Shown one piece after another: positions 1 through 5,051 of a stretch of DNA of 5,051 nucleotides (positions are counted from its first letter, which is position 1; each line of letters begins with the position of its first letter). The notes beneath the pieces are model-generated. The model ran no database searches and was not told the origin of the DNA. It saw nothing but the letters and a program-made list of their open reading frames with translations. Where the stretch lies: contig JAOZLM010000194.1 in the NCBI GenBank assembly GCA_029934815.1, positions 1 to 5,051 of the forward strand. The letters run 5' to 3'. A program made the translations under genes and the position numbers. This DNA comes from Desulfocapsa sp. (GTDB lineage Bacteria; Desulfobacterota; Desulfobulbia; Desulfobulbales; Desulfocapsaceae).

Positions 1-546
1 CGGATCATCAAAACATTCGATGAGTACGTCCACTTCATTAAATAAATCAGGTAGGTCAGGCTCTGAGAGTTGTTTCTCGATGAGTTCAAGACTGACTGAC
101 GGGTTCATGCGCAGCAGATTGTCGCGTAGAGCTTTCGTTTTTGGCATCCCGATCTGATCAACAAAATAGTGCTGTCGGTTCAGGTTGCTTGGCTCCACCA
201 CATCATAATCGGATAGGAGCATCTTGCCAATACCGATTTTAGCCATGGCACCAGCCACTGCCGAGCCTAAACCGCCAAGACCGAGGATAGCGACTGTGGA
301 TGCTTTTATTTTTTTATGGATTCCGGGTGTGTGCCGTGCGCTGAGCAGAAAATCAAATTCTTCTGCAGTTGGTTGTTTTCCTTTACAGATTAATGAGATG
401 GTATCACCATCCTGGACGCTGGTATCAGCGGATACGGGAAATCCGTTCAGAATAAAAAGATCAGCTTCCGGTTTGTATTTTGCTGCGAGTGCGGCAATAG
501 TCTGTGCATTCTGATAGTGACAACTGTGTTCATTAACACTCAACAT
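1..546 (-). CDS. thiF: ThiF-family adenylyltransferase with fused N-terminal ThiS-like domain (partial, C-terminus outside window)
   Basis: This is an E1-like enzyme expected to adenylate the C-terminus of a sulfur carrier (ThiS) in the cytoplasm, for synthesis of the thiazole part of thiamine. The first 182 residues are visible. Residues 1-55 look like a ThiS-like beta-grasp domain (start MLSVNE, then ILNGFP at 32-37 and DGDTISL at 46-52). A linker with RHTPG (71-75) follows. The Rossmann ATP-binding fold then has GLGGLGS at 89-95, SDYDVVEPSNLNRQ at 112-125 with the conserved Asp and Arg residues, and QIGMPK at 131-136. This layout matches 'family 2' ThiF proteins rather than MoeB or HesA. 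The ubiquitin-like domain has no terminal Gly-Gly, so it is probably not itself a sulfur carrier. The ATG at 546 is well supported: an in-frame TAG lies three codons upstream (555-553), and MLSVNE aligns with the usual ThiS start. The start overlaps the end of the GlmU-like gene by 7 bases, and no clear Shine-Dalgarno sequence is seen, so translational coupling is likely. The exact carrier partner is unknown because the rest of the locus is outside the window. Confidence 0.88.
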   Translation of the reverse strand, partial: MLSVNEHSCHYQNAQTIAALAAKYKPEADLFILNGFPVSADTSVQDGDTISLICKGKQPTAEEFDFLLSARHTPGIHKKIKASTVAILGLGGLGSAVAGAMAKIGIGKMLLSDYDVVEPSNLNRQHYFVDQIGMPKTKALRDNLLRMNPSVSLELIEKQLSEPDLPDLFNEVDVLIECFDDP

Positions 547-1556
547 GTCCGGCTATGGGGAGCTGTTTGGGTATCGTCTGGAATGTCACAGTTTTCAAGG
601 CAGCTATAAGGAGCAATCACACAGTTATTCCCCACACGGACGTTTTTAAGAATTGCACCAGCCTGTATTTGTGTATTTGAACCAACAGTAGAAGCTCTAC
701 TAATTTCAACACCAGAATGCAGGGTGACATCCTGAGAAACAGAAGAATCGGGAGCAACCTGAGTGGTGAGTGGATTGATCATACTGACACCATTATCCAT
801 CAGCTCCCTGTTTCTACGAAGCTGAAGTTGCTGGTGTGCCTGGGAAAGTTCAAAGCGAGCATTAACTCCAAGGACATCAGCAGGTTCAGGATTAACAAAT
901 TTTTGCACACGGTGACTTTCTTTTACCGCCTGCGTGACAATGTCAGTCAGGTATACTTCGCCCTGGCTGTTATCTGTCCCGATGTTTTTCAAATGCTTAA
1001 AAAGAAATTCTGTTTTAATACAGTATATTCCTGCATTTATTTCCTGAATTGCTTTTTGTTCACTGCTGGCATCTTTTTCTTCAACAATGGCCTGAACATC
1101 CCCTGAGCTATTACAGATAATACGGCCATAGTGGGTTGGATTATCAAGGATGGTGGTCATCACTGTTAAGGTTGAATTCTGCTTATTATGATTGTCGAGC
1201 ATGGCCTGTAAGGTTTCGCTACGGATTAGAGGTGTATCGCCGCAAAGAATCATCACCGAGCCTTCCATCGTATCTATGGCGGATTCTGCGCAAAGAACAG
1301 CATGACCGGTACCTAATTGTTCTTCCTGAATAGCCAGTTCAACAGGGAACTCATTAAGACTATCCTGAACTGCTTTACGCTGGTGCCCAACGATAACAAT
1401 GGATTTTGTTGGTTGTAAGGGAGCAACGGCGTGTAAAACATGATGCACCATGGGCGCAAAAAAGACTTTATGTAATACTTTGGCCTTGCCAGATTTCATT
1501 CTGGTACCTTTGCCGGCAGCCAGAATAACAATATAAAGTGGTGATTCAACGAACAT
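540..1556 (-). CDS. glmU: GlmU-like UDP-N-acetylglucosamine pyrophosphorylase, short form lacking most of the acetyltransferase domain
   Basis: This protein is predicted to transfer UMP from UTP to GlcNAc-1-phosphate, giving UDP-GlcNAc for peptidoglycan and LPS. The nucleotidyltransferase domain (about 1-235) is complete: LAAGKGTRM (12-20) with Lys26, QLGTGHA (80-86), CGDTPLI (105-111, metal-binding Asp107), YGRI (143-146), EEKDA (159-163), EINAG (172-176), QGEVYLTD (198-205) and GVN (230-232, metal-binding Asn232). A linker helix follows, then hexapeptide-repeat beta-helix from about 265 to the end at 338. Full GlmU proteins are about 450-460 residues. Here the helix stops near the position of E. 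coli Arg333, so the acetyltransferase residues (His363 and the Lys, Tyr and Asn groups around it in E. coli) are absent. The ATG at 1556 is the first start after an in-frame TAA and has a GGA-type ribosome site 6 bases upstream. The gene overlaps thiF by 7 bases and has its own candidate promoter. It could be a monofunctional paralogue or a truncated glmU; the symbol marks family only. Confidence 0.85.
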   Translation of the reverse strand: MFVESPLYIVILAAGKGTRMKSGKAKVLHKVFFAPMVHHVLHAVAPLQPTKSIVIVGHQRKAVQDSLNEFPVELAIQEEQLGTGHAVLCAESAIDTMEGSVMILCGDTPLIRSETLQAMLDNHNKQNSTLTVMTTILDNPTHYGRIICNSSGDVQAIVEEKDASSEQKAIQEINAGIYCIKTEFLFKHLKNIGTDNSQGEVYLTDIVTQAVKESHRVQKFVNPEPADVLGVNARFELSQAHQQLQLRRNRELMDNGVSMINPLTTQVAPDSSVSQDVTLHSGVEISRASTVGSNTQIQAGAILKNVRVGNNCVIAPYSCLENCDIPDDTQTAPHSRTC

Positions 1557-1601
1557 TACAGTTCCATAAGATAGAAGATGAAATTATGATGAGGAACGAA
1601 A

Positions 1602-1630
1602 AATTTAGCCTTAAATTAAGCTTCTGTCAA
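1602..1630 (-). promoter_or_regulatory. Candidate sigma70 promoter for the GlmU-like gene and thiF
   Basis: On the minus strand a perfect -35 hexamer TTGACA (1630-1625) is followed by exactly 17 bases and then TAAATT (1607-1602), which matches four of six positions of the TATAAT consensus. It lies in the only sizeable intergenic gap, one base after the rluA stop codon. A transcript would start near 1595, giving a leader of about 40 bases before the ATG at 1556. The spacer is AT-rich and holds a small inverted repeat. The match is seen directly in the sequence; promoter activity is inferred. Confidence 0.5.
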
Positions 1631-1631
1631 A

Positions 1632-2339
1632 TCACTTCTCTGCCAGAAGGAAATAAAAGTAACCGGGAGTTTTGCTTTCAAAGGTCATCGGCTGTTTTGT
1701 ATGTGGATGAGAGATTGTAAGACTTGCCGCATGCAGGGTAAGGCGTTTGATTCCCTTCTGCTTTTCACCGTATTTCTTGTCACCTGCTACGGGATGCCCC
1801 ATCTCTGCAAAGTGAACCCGAATCTGGTTTTTTCTTCCAGTGAGTAAATCAATCTCAAGGAGACTATATTGTTTTGATTGTTTCAAAACTTTATACCCTG
1901 TTTGGGCAAATTGTCCTTTTTCGGGATTTTTTACAGAGTACATTTTGTGAATGGAGTTTTCTGCAAGATAGGAACTGATGGTATCTTCCTGTTTTTCAAG
2001 TTTCCCAACAATAACGGCAGAATATTTTTTGCTGAATTGCTGCCAGTTATCTTGCAAATATCGCTTAGCAGCTTCTGTTTTGGCAAAGACAAGTAAACCG
2101 GAGGTATCCTTGTCGAGCCGGTGCACAATAAAGATCCTGTTCCTGGATTTGGGGTTTCCACGGCGTACGTAATCAGTCAGACGGAAGTAAGCCGTTTTTG
2201 ATTTTTCGTTGTCGGAAGCAACTGTTAAAAGACCATGGATTTTGTCCACCACCAGAATATCCTGATCCTCATAGAGAACAGTAACTCCTTTGGGCTGAAA
2301 TCTTTTGGGAGGTGCTTTAAATTTTTTCGGGCTTTTCAT
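1632..2339 (-). CDS. RluA-family RNA pseudouridine synthase
   Basis: This enzyme is expected to isomerise specific uridines to pseudouridine in rRNA or tRNA in the cytoplasm. The 235-residue protein begins with a short basic segment (about 1-17) and has no room for an S4 domain, so it resembles the small RluA type rather than RluC or RluD. Motifs seen are ILVVDKIHGLL (28-38), the catalytic HRLDKDTSGLLVFAK (73-87) with nucleophile Asp76, KKYSAVI (104-110) with the family tyrosine at 106, GRKNQIRVH (168-176) and GHPVAGDKKYG (181-191). The usual third motif is close to GRTHQIRVH; the GRKNQ version is a known variant in a subgroup of RluA-like proteins. The target uridine cannot be read from sequence, so no symbol is given. 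The ATG at 2339 lies 5 bases after the rhlE stop, with an AGG at the end of rhlE spaced 8 bases away as its ribosome site. It therefore belongs to the same transcript as the helicase. Confidence 0.92.
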   Translation of the reverse strand: MKSPKKFKAPPKRFQPKGVTVLYEDQDILVVDKIHGLLTVASDNEKSKTAYFRLTDYVRRGNPKSRNRIFIVHRLDKDTSGLLVFAKTEAAKRYLQDNWQQFSKKYSAVIVGKLEKQEDTISSYLAENSIHKMYSVKNPEKGQFAQTGYKVLKQSKQYSLLEIDLLTGRKNQIRVHFAEMGHPVAGDKKYGEKQKGIKRLTLHAASLTISHPHTKQPMTFESKTPGYFYFLLAEK

Positions 2340-2344
2340 GGAAA

Positions 2345-3655
2345 TTACCTGCGTCCTGTGTTTCCTTTTCCTGATCGAGGATTGTGTCCCTTGCCCTTGG
2401 CACCTGAACGTTGCCCCTGGCGGGAATCCTTTTTAGGTTTCTTTGGCTTTTTTGCACGACTGGGTCGTTTATCAAGCCGTGTTACCGGAACATCATGTAC
2501 AGGAGAAAAACCATCAATAACTTTACGGTCAAGGATTCTATTTAATAAGTATTCGATATCAGAAAGTTGTTTGAACTCATCAGCACTGACCAGAGAAATT
2601 GCTTCACCTTTTAAACCGGCTCTTCCGGTACGGCCAATACGGTGAATATAATCCTCAGGGACATTGGGCAGGTCAAAGTTGATCACCTGTGGCAGTTGGT
2701 CAATGTCAATACCACGGGCAGCAATATCCGTTGCAACCAGAATTCGGATTTCGTCTTCCTTAAAGGCTTTTAATGCCTTAGTTCTTGCGTTTTGGCTCTT
2801 ATTGCCATGAATGGCAGCGGCTGAAATTTTCTTTTTTTCAAGATAGCGGGTAAGACGATTGGCTCCATGTTTAGTTCTGCTGAAAACAAGAACTTTCTTC
2901 CAGTCATTCTCCTGAATCAATCTGACCAGCAGGGCAGATTTCTGTTTTTTATCAACCGGACAGATCCACTGGGTAACAGATTTAACAGTCGTATTACGAG
3001 GTGTTACGGAAATCTCAACAGGATTCTGGACAAGTTTTTTAGCAAGAGTCCTGATTTCCTGTGAAAAGGTGGCAGAAAACATCAGTGTCTGACGTTTGGG
3101 TGGTAAAAATGCAAGGATTTTGCGAATATCATGGATAAATCCCATATCAAGCATTCGATCAGCTTCATCAAGTACCAACACTTCCAACTGATTGAATCGA
3201 ACTGCTTTCTGATTATGAAGATCAATAAGCCTGCCCGGAGTAGCCACAAGAATATCAACACCTTTTCGTAACTTCATCATCTGCGGATTAATCTTTACGC
3301 CACCAAAAACAACTGTGGAACTGAGAGGGAGATGTTTGCCATAGTCGACAATATTATCCTGAATCTGAGCAGCCAGTTCACGAGTGGGGGTGAGAATGAG
3401 CACTCTGGCCTGATTAGCCTTGGCACGATCTCCTTTTGTGAGGCCTTCAAGAATCGGCAGGACAAAACCTGCTGTTTTACCGGTCCCGGTCTGGGCGGCT
3501 GCCATGACATCCTTCCCCTCAAGTACCGCAGGAATTCCCTGTGCCTGAATGGGGGTAGGGGTTTTGTAACCTTTTTCTTCAATGGCCTGTAAGAGTTTGT
3601 CAGAAAGACCAAGGGAGTTAAACTGTATATCTGTTTCCATAAGGGGTATTTTCAT
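2345..3655 (-). CDS. rhlE: RhlE-like DEAD-box ATP-dependent RNA helicase
   Basis: This is an ATP-dependent RNA-unwinding enzyme; RhlE relatives act in ribosome assembly, RNA decay and cold adaptation. All core motifs are visible in the 436 residues: the Q motif (Phe12, Gln37), motif I AQTGTGKT (54-61), Ia PTRELA (90-95), TPGR (139-142), DEAD (163-166), SAT (194-196), HGNKSQNAR (283-291), ATDIAARGID (308-317) and HRIGRTGRAG (338-347). A lysine-, arginine- and glycine-rich tail (about 393-436) is typical of RhlE and likely helps RNA binding. The ATG at 3655 overlaps the yciH stop as ATGA. A second in-frame ATG at 3640 (Met6, METDIQF) is also possible, because RhlE proteins usually start only a few residues before this point and GGATGA lies 11 bases upstream of it. 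The difference is five residues. Its place between yciH and an RNA-modification gene supports a role in RNA or ribosome metabolism. Confidence 0.93.
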   Translation of the reverse strand: MKIPLMETDIQFNSLGLSDKLLQAIEEKGYKTPTPIQAQGIPAVLEGKDVMAAAQTGTGKTAGFVLPILEGLTKGDRAKANQARVLILTPTRELAAQIQDNIVDYGKHLPLSSTVVFGGVKINPQMMKLRKGVDILVATPGRLIDLHNQKAVRFNQLEVLVLDEADRMLDMGFIHDIRKILAFLPPKRQTLMFSATFSQEIRTLAKKLVQNPVEISVTPRNTTVKSVTQWICPVDKKQKSALLVRLIQENDWKKVLVFSRTKHGANRLTRYLEKKKISAAAIHGNKSQNARTKALKAFKEDEIRILVATDIAARGIDIDQLPQVINFDLPNVPEDYIHRIGRTGRAGLKGEAISLVSADEFKQLSDIEYLLNRILDRKVIDGFSPVHDVPVTRLDKRPSRAKKPKKPKKDSRQGQRSGAKGKGHNPRSGKGNTGRR

Positions 3656-3978
3656 CCACCAGCGCGTTTTACTTTGTAGCCGAGAGCGGCCAATTCTTTT
3701 TCAAGACTATCACGTTGATCGCCCTGAATTTCTACGATGCCGTTCTTAACAGCTCCACCGCAACCACATTTTTGTTTAAGCAATTTTGCGAGGTTTTTAA
3801 GCTCTTTACCGGCAAGTGGTATGCCGGTGATCAGTGTGACGCCTTTGCCTTTTCGTCCTTTGGTTTGACGCATCAGGCGAACAATTCCATCCTGAGGGAC
3901 GGCTGTTTGCTGTTTATTTGTAGCATCTGATCGCACTCTTCCAGATTCTGTTGAATAAACGAGTTTTGAATTTTTCAT
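3652..3978 (-). CDS. yciH: YciH, SUI1/eIF1-like translation factor
   Basis: This is a small bacterial homologue of eukaryotic eIF1/SUI1. E. coli YciH binds the 30S subunit and has been linked to discrimination against non-canonical initiation complexes. Read from the ATG at 3978 the protein is 108 residues, the same length as E. coli YciH. It shows LVYSTESGRV (6-15), VRLMRQTKGRKGKGVTLITG (33-52), the cysteine-containing KCGCGGAVKNG (70-80), IEIQGD-like VEIQGDQRD (82-90) and the end YKVKRAGG (101-108). A TTG three codons upstream (3987) would give a slightly longer form. The ATG is preferred because it places the conserved LVYSTE segment where the family has it and makes an ATGA overlap with the preceding dehydrogenase stop. 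A GGAAAG lies about 12 bases upstream, rather far, which fits reinitiation by ribosomes from the upstream gene. Its own stop overlaps the rhlE start in the same way. Confidence 0.94.
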   Translation of the reverse strand: MKNSKLVYSTESGRVRSDATNKQQTAVPQDGIVRLMRQTKGRKGKGVTLITGIPLAGKELKNLAKLLKQKCGCGGAVKNGIVEIQGDQRDSLEKELAALGYKVKRAGG

Positions 3979-5051
3979 TTTATACAAAAACTTTCCACGG
4001 CTTTAATCGCGTCTGCAGCAGAGCTTGTTATTCCACCAGTGTAGCCTGATCCTTCGCCAATTGGATAGAGATTCTTTGTGTTTATTGATTCAAAGTTTTC
4101 AGTTCTACTGATACGTACAGGAGAGGATGTACGGGTTTCAGCAGCCAGCAGCATAGCATGTTCAGAAACAAAGAGAGGAACTTCTGCTTTCCATTTTTGA
4201 AAAGCAACGTGTAATTCCCGGGTAATAAATTCAGGAAATATCGTATGCATATCCGCGCCTGTAACAGACATCTGATAGGATGTTTCATGTAAACTGTTTT
4301 GGGACTTCTCACCCAAAAAGTGCATGAGATTTTGAGCAGGCGCACTCCATTTATTTCCACCTGCTGTAAATGCTTTTTTCTCAATTTCCTGTTGAAACAA
4401 GATTCCTGCCAACGGGTCATCTGAATTATAATCACTGCAATGGCAACTGACAACCAGTGCACCGTTAGAATAGGGGAGTGCTCTGTCAGAGTAGCTCATA
4501 CCATTGAGAACAAGCCGGTCAGGTTCTGAAGAGGCATTGACTATTTCACCTCCAGGGCACATGCAGAAGGTATAAACACCTCGCTTTATCTGACGGTTTG
4601 TATGGTTAATGGAATATGTCGCAGCACCAAGCCCGGGGAATCCACAATATTTATCTCCGTAGCGCATACGATCAATTATTTCGACGGGATGTTCAATGCG
4701 TACGCCCACAGATATTCTACGCTGTTCAAGGGCAACACCTTTTTGTTTGAGCAGGCGAAATGTATCCCTTGCCGAATGGCCCAGGGCTAAAAAAACGGAA
4801 GAGGATAAATATTCATCTTCTTCATTTATGATAATACCTGAAACTGAACCATTCGAACGTAAAATATCAGTCATCTTTGAGCTATAGTGAATCTCACCAC
4901 CATGCTCAATAATGTATGTACGGATATTTTTGACAATTTCGCACAATACATCCGTCCCAAGATGAGGCTTACTAATATATTCTATTTCCTTGGGAGCGCC
5001 AAATTTTACGAATGTTTTCAGTACACGGTTAACAGTACTTGTGTTCTTGTT
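3975..5051 (-). CDS. COG2509-type FAD-dependent dehydrogenase, C-terminal part (N-terminus outside window)
   Basis: This is an uncharacterised flavoprotein of the NAD(P)/FAD-dependent oxidoreductase superfamily. The reading frame is open to the window edge and gives 358 residues, so the gene starts beyond base 5051. A TTG at 4946 is not the true start, since conserved sequence (NTSTVNRVLKTFVKFGAP, then PHLGTD) continues upstream in frame. Family members are usually about 450-540 residues, so roughly the first 100-180, including the FAD-binding GxGxxG, are missing. Visible conserved segments (numbered within the visible part) are LALGHSARDTF (88-98), SVGVRIEHP (114-122), RGVYTFCMCPGGEIV (157-171), NGMSYSDR (183-190), DDPLAGILFQ (211-220), AAETRTSSPVRI (303-314) and the second FAD-contact region LYPIGEGSGYTGGI (328-341). 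The substrate is unknown. Its stop overlaps the yciH ATG, so it appears to be transcribed with the RNA-related genes downstream. The resemblance to family proteins is strong; any role in translation is only guilt by association. Confidence 0.88.
   Translation of the reverse strand, partial: NKNTSTVNRVLKTFVKFGAPKEIEYISKPHLGTDVLCEIVKNIRTYIIEHGGEIHYSSKMTDILRSNGSVSGIIINEEDEYLSSSVFLALGHSARDTFRLLKQKGVALEQRRISVGVRIEHPVEIIDRMRYGDKYCGFPGLGAATYSINHTNRQIKRGVYTFCMCPGGEIVNASSEPDRLVLNGMSYSDRALPYSNGALVVSCHCSDYNSDDPLAGILFQQEIEKKAFTAGGNKWSAPAQNLMHFLGEKSQNSLHETSYQMSVTGADMHTIFPEFITRELHVAFQKWKAEVPLFVSEHAMLLAAETRTSSPVRISRTENFESINTKNLYPIGEGSGYTGGITSSAADAIKAVESFCIK

Noticed and set aside
717..1106. A 129-codon plus-strand open frame inside the GlmU-like gene
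   Set aside because: It lies fully antisense to a gene with strong family motifs, its product has no recognisable domain, and no ribosome site or promoter was seen. It is a shadow frame.
1603..1622. Small inverted repeat (AGCTTAATTTAAGGCT) followed by AAATTTTT on the minus strand, as a possible rluA terminator
   Set aside because: The stem is short, AT-rich and needs a bulge, and the T-run is broken. It also sits in the spacer of the candidate promoter, so a Rho-independent terminator is not convincing.
2235..2645. A 136-codon plus-strand open frame across the rluA/rhlE junction
   Set aside because: It is antisense to two well-supported genes; its Arg/Pro-rich content comes from reading the basic rhlE tail on the opposite strand.
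3979..3987. TTG at 3987 as the start of yciH
   Set aside because: The ATG at 3978 gives the family length of 108 residues and an ATGA overlap with the upstream stop, while the TTG form adds three unconserved residues.
4944..4946. TTG at 4946 as the start of the FAD-dependent dehydrogenase
   Set aside because: The frame stays open to base 5051 and the upstream translation carries conserved family sequence (VLKTFVKFGAP), so the gene begins outside the window.

Overview
This window holds six tightly packed genes, all on the minus strand. Read in the direction of transcription (from base 5051 down to base 1), they are: the C-terminal part of a COG2509-type FAD-dependent dehydrogenase (cut by the window edge), a YciH/SUI1 (eIF1-like) translation factor, a RhlE-like DEAD-box RNA helicase, an RluA-family RNA pseudouridine synthase, a shortened GlmU-like N-acetylglucosamine-1-phosphate uridyltransferase, and the N-terminal part of a ThiF-type adenylyltransferase with a fused ThiS-like domain (cut by the other edge). 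I saw no rRNA, tRNA, CRISPR array, insertion sequence or long repeat. There is no gene-free stretch of 300 bases; the largest gap is 75 bases.

The base composition looks moderate (low to middle 40s percent GC by eye), and codon use looks similar across the genes. A bacterial YciH, a COG2509 flavoprotein and a 'family 2' ThiF with its own ubiquitin-like N-terminus together fit an anaerobic Desulfobacterota-like bacterium. This placement is an inference from gene content, not something the sequence proves.

The layout falls into two blocks. The upstream block (5051 to 1632) runs dehydrogenase, yciH, rhlE, rluA. The first two junctions are 4-base ATGA stop/start overlaps and the third gap is 5 bases, so this looks like one translationally coupled transcript. 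Three of its four genes act on RNA or the ribosome: initiation fidelity, RNA unwinding and pseudouridylation. The downstream block (1556 to 1) is the GlmU-like gene followed by thiF, overlapping by 7 bases. Just after the rluA stop codon there is a good sigma70-like promoter (TTGACA, 17-base spacer, TAAATT), so the second block may be transcribed on its own as well as by read-through.

The feature most worth a second look is the GlmU-like protein. Its uridyltransferase domain is intact, but its left-handed beta-helix stops after a few coils, before the acetyltransferase active site. The thiF start codon sits over its stop codon, and no remnant of the missing part follows. Otherwise the genes are recognisable conserved families, and I do not see a clearly new system here.
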